Assembly: GCA_031266955.1 (NCBI GenBank)
Contig: JAISAA010000016.1
Coordinates: 1-6,267, forward strand
Origin: Oscillospiraceae bacterium
GTDB taxonomy: Bacteria > Bacillota > Clostridia > Oscillospirales > Oscillospiraceae
Direction of reading: 5' to 3'
Length of the DNA: 6,267 nt
In this document: piece by piece, positions 1-5,339 of the stretch
How the letters are laid out: each line of letters starts with the position of its first letter
How positions within the stretch are numbered: position 1 is the stretch's first letter
Notes under the pieces: generated by a model
What the model saw: the letters and a program-made list of their open reading frames with translations, nothing else
Told to the model about the DNA's origin: nothing
The model's database searches: none
Translations under genes and position numbers: made by a program

Positions 1-580
1 CCACCTCGCTCATAATGTGCGACGAGAGCAGGACGGTTTTGCCCTGCGCCTTGATTTTCCCGATCTCGTCCTGAAACACCTTCTCCATCAGCGGGTCGAG
101 CCCGCTGGTCGGCTCGTCGAGGATATATAATTCCGCGTCGGACGCGAACGCCGCCACCAGCGCGACCTTTTGTCGGTTGCCCTTGCTGTATGTACGGCAC
201 TTCTTTGTAGGGTCGAGCTCAAAGAGCTGTAGGTAATTCTCCCGTTTTTTCTTGTCCGCCTTGCCGCCGTTCAGCGACAGAAAGAGGTCTATTACCTCGC
301 CGCCCGTGAAGTTGTTCCAAAGGTTGACGTCGCCCGGCACGAACGCTATGCGCCTGTGCAGCTCCACAGCGTTCTTCCAAACGTCCCGCCCGAACATCCG
401 CGCTGTTCCGGCGGTACGGCGCAAGATGCCGAGCAGGCAGCGGATCGTCGTGCTTTTGCCCGCTCCGTTGGGCCCGAGAAATGCGTGGACCTCGCCCTGT
501 TCTACTGACATGTCCACGCCGTCCAGCGCGGTAAACCTGCCGAATTTTTTGACCAGACCGCCTATTTCAATGATTTCCAT
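1..580 (-). CDS. ABC-2-type exporter ATP-binding subunit, N-terminal 193 residues (partial)
   Basis: This is the nucleotide-binding subunit of an ABC exporter. It would hydrolyse ATP at the inner face of the membrane to power a separate permease, not visible here. The gene runs off the left edge. Visible motifs are Walker A GPNGAGKS (residues 36-43), a Q-loop region reading FVPGDVNLW (about 80-88), a signature loop YSKGNRQ (131-137) in place of LSGGQ, Walker B ELYILDEP (150-157), D-loop SGLDP and the switch histidine H188 in SSHIMSEV. All core elements are present and in order, so the visible part looks functional. The ATG at 580 is preceded by AAGGAGGGG with a 7-base gap. The gene starts inside the end of the TetR gene (14-base overlap), so the two are probably translationally coupled. 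The Q-loop glutamine position is occupied by Gly-Asp, as I recall from one clade of clostridial ABC-2 ATPases. The substrate cannot be inferred; drugs, bacteriocins and lipids are typical for the class. Confidence 0.95.
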   Translation of the reverse strand, partial: MEIIEIGGLVKKFGRFTALDGVDMSVEQGEVHAFLGPNGAGKSTTIRCLLGILRRTAGTARMFGRDVWKNAVELHRRIAFVPGDVNLWNNFTGGEVIDLFLSLNGGKADKKKRENYLQLFELDPTKKCRTYSKGNRQKVALVAAFASDAELYILDEPTSGLDPLMEKVFQDEIGKIKAQGKTVLLSSHIMSEV

Positions 581-1247
581 CGGATTTCCCCTCCTTATAA
601 TACGCTTTGCGCAAATCGTCCGTAAACGCGTAAAACCGCGACCACTCGGCGGCGAGTGACTGCCCGTCATTGGCGTCCAGCTCGCCGCGCCTGAGGCGTT
701 CCGCGGTTTCCGTCTCGTAAGCGTCCATCATCCACCTTAAGTATTTGACCACACTGCGGCCGTCCATATCCTCGCGGAACAGCGAATAGTCGACGCCGTC
801 ATAGATTTTGGAGTACACCTCCCGTTTGATGTCGGCGATATCGTCCGCAAACTTGCTGAAGTACGGCTCGTTCTCTTCACGGTAGAAGCTCTCGAACAAC
901 GCAAAGACCTCGGGAAATTCCGCCATCGCGCTCCTCTTGGCGTCGGTCAGGGCTTTATGCCGCAGCAGAAAATCGCCCGAATCGCTTTCGACTCGCCGGA
1001 CGTACCTGTTTCGCGTAAATTCAATGGCATACTGGCAAAGGAAGTCGAACAGCTCATCCTTGCTGCCAAAGTAATAGAACAACATCCCCTTTCCTATTTG
1101 CGCGTTCTCGGCAATCGCGTTTGTGGACGCCCGCTTGAAGCCCTTCACCGCGAACTCCGCAAGCGCCGCGTTGACAATGCGCGTCTGCTTTTCCGCGTCG
1201 AGCGCGTGAAACGCGTCAAAGCTGCCCCCGCCCTTCCATACCTGCAA
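567..1247 (-). CDS. TetR/AcrR-family transcriptional regulator of the adjacent ABC exporter
   Basis: This DNA-binding repressor, 226 aa from the chosen start, has the TetR layout. A helical N-terminal domain (about residues 15-65) has the helix-turn-helix stretch ASTNAIAENAQIGKGMLFYYF followed by GSKDELF, which closely fits the TetR_N consensus. A longer, variable helical C-terminal domain follows, which normally binds a ligand and dimerises. It is the first gene of a minus-strand operon with the ABC ATPase, so it most likely represses the exporter until a small molecule binds. A perfect inverted repeat between its -35 and -10 boxes is the likely operator. Start choice: TTG at 1247 lies 8 bases after GGGAGG, a normal spacing. 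The in-frame GTG at 1256 directly abuts the same Shine-Dalgarno (no spacer) and would add three residues. No in-frame ATG is available near the N-terminus. The identity of the ligand is unknown. Confidence 0.93.
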   Translation of the reverse strand: MQVWKGGGSFDAFHALDAEKQTRIVNAALAEFAVKGFKRASTNAIAENAQIGKGMLFYYFGSKDELFDFLCQYAIEFTRNRYVRRVESDSGDFLLRHKALTDAKRSAMAEFPEVFALFESFYREENEPYFSKFADDIADIKREVYSKIYDGVDYSLFREDMDGRSVVKYLRWMMDAYETETAERLRRGELDANDGQSLAAEWSRFYAFTDDLRKAYYKEGKSDGNH

Positions 1248-1255
1248 ATGTGCCA

Positions 1256-1261
1256 CCTCCC
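1256..1261 (-). promoter_or_regulatory. Ribosome binding site deciding the TetR start
   Basis: GGGAGG on the minus strand sits 8 bases before TTG 1247 and touches GTG 1256. The spacing favours initiation at TTG. Confidence 0.7.
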
Positions 1262-1298
1262 AAAACGATTAGACCAATAAATTGACTGATCCGAAAAG

Positions 1299-1325
1299 CA
1301 TTATAGACCATAACGGTCTATAATG
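1299..1325. promoter_or_regulatory. TetR operator: perfect 11-bp inverted repeat
   Basis: CATTATAGACC, a 5-base spacer (ATAAC) and GGTCTATAATG form a 27-bp palindrome with perfectly complementary arms. It covers the whole -10 box, the spacer and the last two bases of the -35 box of the TetR-ABC promoter. A bound dimer would block RNA polymerase. The half-site word TAGACCA also occurs alone at 1270-1276, downstream of the start site. Assignment to the neighbouring TetR protein is by position and by the usual habit of the family. Confidence 0.85.
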
Positions 1326-1329
1326 TCAA
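1300..1329 (-). promoter_or_regulatory. Consensus sigma-A promoter of the TetR-ABC operon
   Basis: On the minus strand, TTGACA (1329-1324) and TATAAT (1305-1300) are separated by 18 bases; both hexamers match the consensus exactly. The DNA upstream of the -35 box (about 1335-1372) is very rich in A and T and could act as an UP element. The predicted transcription start is near 1293, giving a leader of roughly 45 bases before TTG 1247. The promoter is overlapped almost entirely by a palindrome, implying tight repression. Confidence 0.88.
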
Positions 1330-1663
1330 GTGGGAAAATAAATTATTTTTTCAAAAAAATATACTTGGCAAAAAGCGTTGGAATCGTAAGCTTTTTACTT
1401 GATTACGCGATCCATTGCGCAAAGTGAGCGGTTTTATATCCTGAAATCGTCCGCCTGAGAGCGGTTCCGCCTCGCCGTCATTCGATTCCAGCGCATAATT
1501 TCATTGTTATGCGTCGGGTCGTACTTGTCCATAACCTTTGCCCATTGCGCTGTTACGCGGACGCCGTCGCCGTCCAAGTCGTCGGCGGTTTCGACCGCAA
1601 ACAGCTTGGTCTTTTCAAAATGCCAGCGCCACCACCGTAATTGCAAGTCAAGAGCGTATGCGC
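1330..1663. other. Gene-poor stretch between the TetR promoter and the next gene
   Basis: The first part (1330-1400) is AT-rich and belongs to the region upstream of the TetR promoter. From about 1434 onward the base composition rises to coding-like levels, and the only candidate is a minus-strand reading frame listed separately. I see no tRNA, no terminator with a T tract, and no repeat family here. A TTCGATTCC stretch near 1483 resembles a tRNA T-loop, but its flanks do not pair. Confidence 0.6.
1434..1646 (-). pseudogene. Possible gene remnant, about 70 codons, unknown
   Basis: I do not recognise this product. The minus-strand frame reads like true protein: it is rich in Trp, Asp, Lys and Glu, with a stretch DLDGDGVRV and a basic C-terminus. 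Its codons resemble those of the neighbouring genes, and the opposite strand has no better candidate. However, no ATG or GTG with a ribosome binding site is present. The TTG at 1646 has none, and the frame stays open upstream into the promoter region of the next gene, where reading LGTAKNASAYALDL would be non-genic. The best explanation is the 3' part of a gene whose 5' end was replaced when the downstream plus-strand gene arrived. A chance open frame cannot be excluded. Confidence 0.3.
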
Positions 1664-1692
1664 TTGCGTTTTTCGCGGTTCCGAGGTATAAT
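1664..1692 (+). promoter_or_regulatory. Promoter of the 391-aa orphan gene
   Basis: TTGCGT (1664-1669) and TATAAT (1687-1692) are separated by 17 bases. The -10 box is perfect; the -35 box matches the consensus at TTG only. The expected start is near 1699, giving a leader of about 23 bases that contains AGAGAGGA (1709-1716), 5 bases before the GTG start. Confidence 0.65.
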
Positions 1693-1721
1693 CGGGTAAA
1701 ATTTTTACAGAGAGGATTTTA

Positions 1722-2897
1722 GTGAAAATGCTTGAAAAATCTATCGACTTCCTGCTCGAGAACGCGGGGCCGGTGATACAGTACCGTTTGCGCCGAGAGA
1801 TACTGCGCGACCTCGCGCCGGGCGACGAGGAAAATCTGCTTGAGCAAATTTATCAAACGCCGAATTTCAAGCTCGTGGAGAGCTACGTCAAGCCGAACGG
1901 TTACATCGGCAGCGGGGCGCACAGTTGGGGCCAGTGGCGCGGTGTGATATATCATCCCACAGACCTCGCTGACGGCGAGGCGTGCGCGAGGCTGCTGTCG
2001 AACTATGCCGTGCCGAAAACACATCCGTTGATCGTCAATTTCATCAACGCAATGCGCGACGAGGAAACACTGCGGCATGAGTTTTCCTACATACCGCCGG
2101 AGCTCCCGCGTTTTGAAAACCGTTATGCCGGGTTGAAAAATGGCAGCACCAGTAGCGATGTTATGGTGCTTATTTACACAATGCAAGCGCTGCTCGGGTA
2201 CGGCGACAAAGATTATGTTAAGCCGTTCCGCGACATTTCGCTCGACGCGTTTTGCAGCCTGATGCCGTTCAACTCACTCGACGATATAACAAAACGGCAT
2301 AGGACAAAGAACATTTCCTACATCGAAGCAGACACATATTTCCCGTGCTCGTATCACTTGACGACGCTCGCGCATACGCAAGAGTGGCGGACGCCGGAGA
2401 ACGTCAGGGCGCTCGCGAACGCGCTCAATCACCTGAACACGATAATGAGCGGCGGCAATCGACTCGCGGTCAAAGTCGGCAACAAGTATTACGTACCCGG
2501 CTGGGCGTTTGCGCGTCCGTTTACGCCGTATACATTTGACGACCAAAACACAGCGATGTACCGCCGCCCGCTGACAGAAATCGCGATGCTCGGCATCGGG
2601 AACCGCGTCGGCGTGATCCGCGAAAGTGCCGCGAATGTGGAGGAAGCGCTGAGCTATGACGGCATACTGCGGCTGAATTTCGATTCTGCGTACAAGAAGC
2701 GCGTGTATCATTCGATATGCTATCCAACAGCGTATGCCGATACAAGGCTCGAACCGGACTACAAGCGCAAATATGCGATGGAGTGCGATCTGACGTTCTG
2801 GGCAGTGCAGTTTTTGGGGCTTGTCAACGGCGATGGCGCGCTCGCGGCAACCGCAAGAGACCACAAGACGTATAAAATAAGTTCTATAAACGCTTGA
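1722..2897 (+). CDS. Conserved-looking protein of unknown function, 391 aa
   Basis: I do not recognise a defined family with confidence. The protein appears soluble: no signal peptide and no hydrophobic segment long enough for a membrane helix. The N-terminus (LLENAGPVIQYRLRREIL) is reminiscent of helical-repeat proteins of the terpenoid-cyclase/prenyltransferase toroid type, which often carry a phrase meaning 'leucine-rich, P-x-V-x-Y-R, L-R-x-L'. This is a weak analogy, not an assignment. The segment HSWGQWRGVIYHPTDLADGE (about 66-85) and the aromatic-rich centre (YYVPGWAF, FTPYTFDDQ) look like an active or binding site. Start choice: GTG 1722 has AGAGAGGA just upstream; the ATG at 1728 would be 12 bases from it. 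The gene has its own promoter, and its stop codon lies inside the -35 box of the next operon, with no terminator between them. Confidence 0.85.
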   Translation: MKMLEKSIDFLLENAGPVIQYRLRREILRDLAPGDEENLLEQIYQTPNFKLVESYVKPNGYIGSGAHSWGQWRGVIYHPTDLADGEACARLLSNYAVPKTHPLIVNFINAMRDEETLRHEFSYIPPELPRFENRYAGLKNGSTSSDVMVLIYTMQALLGYGDKDYVKPFRDISLDAFCSLMPFNSLDDITKRHRTKNISYIEADTYFPCSYHLTTLAHTQEWRTPENVRALANALNHLNTIMSGGNRLAVKVGNKYYVPGWAFARPFTPYTFDDQNTAMYRRPLTEIAMLGIGNRVGVIRESAANVEEALSYDGILRLNFDSAYKKRVYHSICYPTAYADTRLEPDYKRKYAMECDLTFWAVQFLGLVNGDGALAATARDHKTYKISSINA

Positions 2898-2923
2898 CAC
2901 ACGTATTAGACACGTGTTATAAT
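2894..2923 (+). promoter_or_regulatory. Consensus promoter of the hicA-hicB operon
   Basis: TTGACA (2894-2899) and TATAAT (2918-2923), 18 bases apart, are both perfect. The stop codon TGA of the preceding gene lies within the -35 box. The expected transcription start is near 2930, leaving a very short leader of about 17 bases with AGAAGG (2930-2935) as the ribosome binding site. Confidence 0.88.
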
Positions 2924-2943
2924 GTGTCCAGAAGGCGGGTGTC
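2896..2943. promoter_or_regulatory. Likely HicB operator: GACAC/GTGTC half-site array
   Basis: The pentamer GACAC occurs at 2896-2900 and 2909-2913, and its complement GTGTC at 2924-2928 and 2939-2943. The four are arranged roughly symmetrically around the -10 box. The second copy sits in the 8-bp palindrome ACACGTGT (2910-2917). Ribbon-helix-helix dimers bind short repeated half-sites in this way, and HicB here has such a C-terminal domain. HicB-type autorepression is the usual behaviour of the family; the specific site is inferred. Confidence 0.55.
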
Positions 2944-2946
2944 GCG

Positions 2947-3132
2947 ATGAAAGTCGGTGAATTAACGCATTTAGCAAAGAAACACGGTTGCCGCATAAAG
3001 CGGCACGGCGCGGATCACGACATTTGGATAAATCCAAACACCGGCGGCATAGCTCCGATACCGCGTCACCAGAGTAAAGAAGTTGCCACCGGAACGGCTA
3101 ATCGAATAATAAAGGACTTAGGGTTGAAATAA
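2947..3132 (+). CDS. hicA: HicA-family mRNA interferase toxin
   Basis: This 61-aa protein is the usual size for HicA, a small ribonuclease with a double-stranded-RNA-binding-like fold that cleaves mRNA and slows growth when free. The layout is a helix with KVGELTHLAKKHG, a strand with CRIKRHGADHDIW carrying the conserved catalytic histidine (H24), the basic segment PIPRHQSKEV and a terminal helix TGTANRIIKDLGLK. The wording GADHDIWINPNTG fits the HicA subgroup in which GSHH is replaced by a variant keeping one His. The gene is directly followed by HicB, 25 bases downstream, in the toxin-first order common for hicAB. All expected elements are intact, so it is probably an active toxin kept in check by HicB. 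Confidence 0.92.
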   Translation: MKVGELTHLAKKHGCRIKRHGADHDIWINPNTGGIAPIPRHQSKEVATGTANRIIKDLGLK

Positions 3133-3157
3133 ATCGAGCTTGAAAGGATGCCTGACT

Positions 3158-3556
3158 ATGAAATACGCATACGCAGCGATTTTCACGCCGGAGAAAAACG
3201 GCGCGTACAGTGTCTGTTTTCCCGACTTGTCCGGATGCTATACAAGCGGCGCCGATATGCCGGATGCCGTGAATATGGCACAGGATGTACTTTGCTTGAC
3301 CTTGTATGATATGGAGCAGGATAAAAAACATATCCCCACCGCAAGCAATCCGCACAATATCAGACTTGCGGACGGCGAGTTTATAAGCGTAGTCGCTGTG
3401 GATACGGAAACATACCGACGATTTTACGAGAACAAGTCCGTTAAAAAGACGCTTACCATTCCTATGTGGTTGAACGAACGGGCGGAGCTGGCAAATATCA
3501 ATTTTTCCGGTGTTTTGCAGGAGGCGTTAAAAATGCAGCTGCATATTCAAGAATAG
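3158..3556 (+). CDS. hicB: HicB-family antitoxin with ribbon-helix-helix DNA-binding domain
   Basis: This 132-aa antitoxin binds and inhibits HicA and normally represses the operon. The N-terminal part (about residues 1-55) is the HicB-like partial RNase H fold: YAAIFTPEKNGAYSVCFPDLSGCYTSGADMPDAV with the typical F-P-D-L-x-G-C phrase. The C-terminal part (about 95-130) reads VKKTLTIPMWLNERAELANI followed by a helix with SGVLQEAL, the usual ribbon-helix-helix pattern. Start choice: ATG 3158 is preceded by AAGGA with a 9-base gap. An in-frame TTG at 3140 would add six residues, lies upstream of that site, and is rejected. The next gene starts 15 bases after the stop, so the pair probably shares a transcript with the acetyltransferase. 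Confidence 0.93.
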   Translation: MKYAYAAIFTPEKNGAYSVCFPDLSGCYTSGADMPDAVNMAQDVLCLTLYDMEQDKKHIPTASNPHNIRLADGEFISVVAVDTETYRRFYENKSVKKTLTIPMWLNERAELANINFSGVLQEALKMQLHIQE

Positions 3557-3571
3557 AGGCACATTATCGCT

Positions 3572-4021
3572 ATGCCTATTAAAGAATTATCGCTCAATGA
3601 TTATTTCAAATGCAACAACATTTGGGATATGAGCAAAGACCCCGACAGGGCGAAATGTTGGTATGATGAGCTCGCGGCAGGGAATCGCATCACATTTGTA
3701 TATATCGAAGATGAGCAATACTTAGGAGAAGTATCGCTGGTCAAAGAAAACGGAGATAGTGACTATACTGTTCCGGGACAGCGGATATATCTCTCCCGGA
3801 TGATCGTAAAAAAAGAAAACCGCAATCAGGGGCTCGGCGGTCTTTTGCTCGATCATGCGATGTGCTATGCAAAGCAGTTGGGATACTCCGAAATTTCTCT
3901 CGGTGTAGATATATCGAACACAGGCGCCAGACGTCTGTATGAAAAAAAGGGGTTTACAAATATTATTTTTGTTGGAGAAGATAAGGACGGTAAATTCGTC
4001 AAGCTTATCAAAACGATTTAG
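3572..4021 (+). CDS. GNAT-family N-acetyltransferase, likely third gene of the hicAB transcript
   Basis: This 149-aa protein has the GNAT fold, which transfers acetyl from acetyl-CoA to an amine. Motif A is clear: the strand IYLSRMIVK, then RNQGLGG (residues 84-90) matching the R-x-x-G-x-G pyrophosphate-binding loop and helix. Motif B follows as ISLGVDISNTGARRLYEKKGF, with Tyr123 as a candidate general acid. The substrate cannot be read from sequence; small molecules, ribosomal proteins and aminoacyl-tRNA are all used by this family. It starts 15 bases after hicB in the same direction, with a weak ribosome binding site (AGAGG, 12 bases upstream) and no separate promoter visible. Transcription from the hicA promoter is therefore likely. 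GNAT proteins that act as toxins normally have a DUF1778-type antitoxin; none is present here besides HicB. Confidence 0.92.
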   Translation: MPIKELSLNDYFKCNNIWDMSKDPDRAKCWYDELAAGNRITFVYIEDEQYLGEVSLVKENGDSDYTVPGQRIYLSRMIVKKENRNQGLGGLLLDHAMCYAKQLGYSEISLGVDISNTGARRLYEKKGFTNIIFVGEDKDGKFVKLIKTI

Positions 4022-4080
4022 TGGAGTTGTACGCTGTGAAAAAATCGTTACAGCCTACGAGGGCGCGAATGATGGCAATT

Positions 4081-4110
4081 TTTACACTGAGCGACCGGTA
4101 CGGTGAAAAT
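4081..4110 (+). promoter_or_regulatory. Tentative promoter of the AraC-GyrI gene
   Basis: TTTACA (4081-4086) and GAAAAT (4105-4110), 18 bases apart, are weak matches (5/6 and 4/6). No terminator separates this gene from the upstream acetyltransferase, so read-through from the hicA promoter is also possible. Confidence 0.25.
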
Positions 4111-4166
4111 CAAAATAAGCGTTTGCGGTCAAGAAAAGCGCCGCCGGGTGCGTTAATATTGCGTTC

Positions 4167-4175
4167 GGGAGGTGA
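4167..4175 (+). promoter_or_regulatory. Ribosome binding site deciding the AraC-GyrI start
   Basis: GGGAGGTGA is a very strong site 7 bases before ATG 4183. It rules out the upstream GTG at 4021 as the start. Confidence 0.88.
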
Positions 4176-4182
4176 GAAACCG

Positions 4183-5103
4183 ATGAAGACCGCAAATCAA
4201 GACGCGACGGCAGCCGCGGAACGTATGAAAGCGTATATCGACGCGAATATCAAGAAGCCGATCACCGCAAAAACGCTCGCGGACGCAGCCGGCTATTCAC
4301 AGGCCCACGCGGCGCGTATATTCAAACTGTGTACCGGCCGGACGCCGTTTGAGTATATCAGGGAAAGGAGGCTTGTCAGTTCCGCGCTTGCGCTGAGAAG
4401 CGGCGGCGCCCGAAGGATCATCGACGTCGCGTTTGATTTCGTTTTTGACAGCCACGAGGGCTTTACGCGGGCGTTTACAAAAGCGTTCGGCATTGCGCCG
4501 AAGCGCTTCTCGTCCGTGCCGAAGCCGTCGGATTGGCTGATCCCGTTTCAGGTTTCGAGCCTCCGAAAATTTGATCAGGAGGCACAAAAAATGGACACCG
4601 CGATTATCTTTACACAAATCGTAGAACGCCCGGCGCGTAAACTGATGCTTTGGCGTTCAAAGACCGCTGACAACTACTTTGACTATGTCGCTGAAGTCGG
4701 CTGCGGGGAAAGCGACAATTCCGCGCCGTGGGATGTTGTGAGCGCGATCAAGGAAGCAATGTATGAGCCCGTCGGGCTGTGGCTGCCCGGCAATATGCGC
4801 CCCGACGGAACGGGCATCTACGCGCACGGCGTCGAGCTGCCCGCCGGCTATTCCGGCGCTGCGCCGGACGGCTTCGACACGATAGACCTGCCGCCGTGCA
4901 AAATGCTCGTATTTCAGGGCGAGCCGTATGACGACGAGCAGTACCAGCAAGCGATCGGGGCGCTGTGGGAGCGCATAGCGAAATTCAATCCCGAGGTCTA
5001 CGGCTACGAGTACGCGGACGAGCTCGCGCCGCGTATGCAGCTCGCGCCGATGGGCTGGCGCGGCTATATCGAAATGCGCCCGATACGCGAGATAGCGCGG
5101 TAG
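4183..5103 (+). CDS. AraC-family regulator with C-terminal GyrI-like effector-binding domain
   Basis: This 306-aa transcription factor has its DNA-binding domain first, the Rob-like order. Two helix-turn-helix units are visible. The first spans about residues 27-52 (ITAKTLADAAGYSQAHAARI). The second spans about 77-109, ending in FTRAFTKAFGIAPKRF, the signature end of AraC proteins. From about residue 138, MDTAIIFTQIVERPARKLML opens a GyrI-like (AraC effector-binding/SOUL-like) domain. Its strands and the aromatic- and acid-rich segments (PVGLWLPGNM, GEPYDDEQYQQA, YGYEYADELAP) suit binding of a hydrophobic or cationic small molecule. Such regulators often switch on drug or stress genes when a ligand binds. 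The target genes are unknown; the flanking acetyltransferase genes and its own gene are the nearest candidates. It ends just before an intrinsic terminator and appears to be a unit of its own. Confidence 0.93.
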   Translation: MKTANQDATAAAERMKAYIDANIKKPITAKTLADAAGYSQAHAARIFKLCTGRTPFEYIRERRLVSSALALRSGGARRIIDVAFDFVFDSHEGFTRAFTKAFGIAPKRFSSVPKPSDWLIPFQVSSLRKFDQEAQKMDTAIIFTQIVERPARKLMLWRSKTADNYFDYVAEVGCGESDNSAPWDVVSAIKEAMYEPVGLWLPGNMRPDGTGIYAHGVELPAGYSGAAPDGFDTIDLPPCKMLVFQGEPYDDEQYQQAIGALWERIAKFNPEVYGYEYADELAPRMQLAPMGWRGYIEMRPIREIAR

Positions 5104-5152
5104 CGCTCACGGCAACCCGCGCTCCGCAAGGGCGGAGGCATTGATTTTGGGG

Positions 5153-5197
5153 AGCGGCGATAAGCGGAACGAAAGTATTGCTTATCGCCGCTTTTTG
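5153..5197 (+). terminator. Intrinsic terminator after the AraC-GyrI gene
   Basis: A perfect 13-bp stem (AGCGGCGATAAGC at 5153-5165 and its complement at 5180-5192) with a 14-base loop is followed at once by TTTTT (5192-5196). It lies 50 bases after the stop codon. The absence of an A tract on the other side makes it one-directional, for plus-strand transcripts. A smaller hairpin with 6-bp arms CTCCGC and GCGGAG (5122-5137) precedes it. Confidence 0.88.
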
Positions 5198-5241
5198 CGG
5201 TATACTAAAAATATAAAGGTGGCTTTACGCCGAAGAAATAT

Positions 5242-5278
5242 TTTCGCGGTGCGAAAGTTAATGACATACTGTTGTCAT
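5242..5278. promoter_or_regulatory. Two tandem small palindromes upstream of the second GNAT gene
   Basis: TTTCGC-GGT-GCGAAA (5242-5256) and ATGACA-TACTGT-TGTCAT (5261-5278) have perfect 6-bp arms and lie just before a TATAAT box. They could be operator or activator sites. Which protein binds them is unknown. Confidence 0.45.
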
Positions 5279-5289
5279 AAACGCTCTTG

Positions 5290-5295
5290 TATAAT
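5290..5295 (+). promoter_or_regulatory. -10 box of the GNAT/MNT operon
   Basis: TATAAT is perfect, but no good -35 hexamer lies 16-18 bases upstream (TACTGT at 5267-5272 is poor). This suggests an activator-dependent promoter, fitting the palindromes immediately upstream. The leader to ATG 5340 would be about 38 bases. Confidence 0.5.
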
Positions 5296-5339
5296 ACTTA
5301 TACCTCACGCGGAATAAAAAATTAAGGAGCGGAAATTCA

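Noticed and set aside
957..1280. 107-codon plus-strand open frame
   Set aside because: It is antisense to the TetR gene and covers its promoter-proximal region; no ribosome binding site or family likeness.
1470..1500. tRNA-like TTCGATTCC stretch
   Set aside because: The flanking five-base arms do not pair and no acceptor or anticodon arms are found.
1504..1722. 72-codon plus-strand open frame before the orphan gene
   Set aside because: It has no ribosome binding site, runs through the promoter of the next gene, and its sequence is not protein-like compared with the opposite strand.
2274..2996. 240-codon minus-strand open frame
   Set aside because: It is opposite the 391-aa gene and the hicA promoter; its composition is rich in Arg and Cys as expected for an antisense shadow.
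3098..3355. Minus-strand 85-codon open frame
   Set aside because: It overlaps the well-supported hicA and hicB genes and has no recognisable product.
4021..4182. 54-codon N-terminal extension of the AraC-GyrI gene from GTG 4021
   Set aside because: The strong GGGAGGTGA site lies just before ATG 4183; the extension is not protein-like and the AraC domain starts normally from the ATG.
5178..5206. TTGCTT-N17-TATACT as a promoter for the second GNAT gene
   Set aside because: Its -35 box lies in the terminator stem and would give a leader of more than 120 bases; the TATAAT at 5290 is closer and better.
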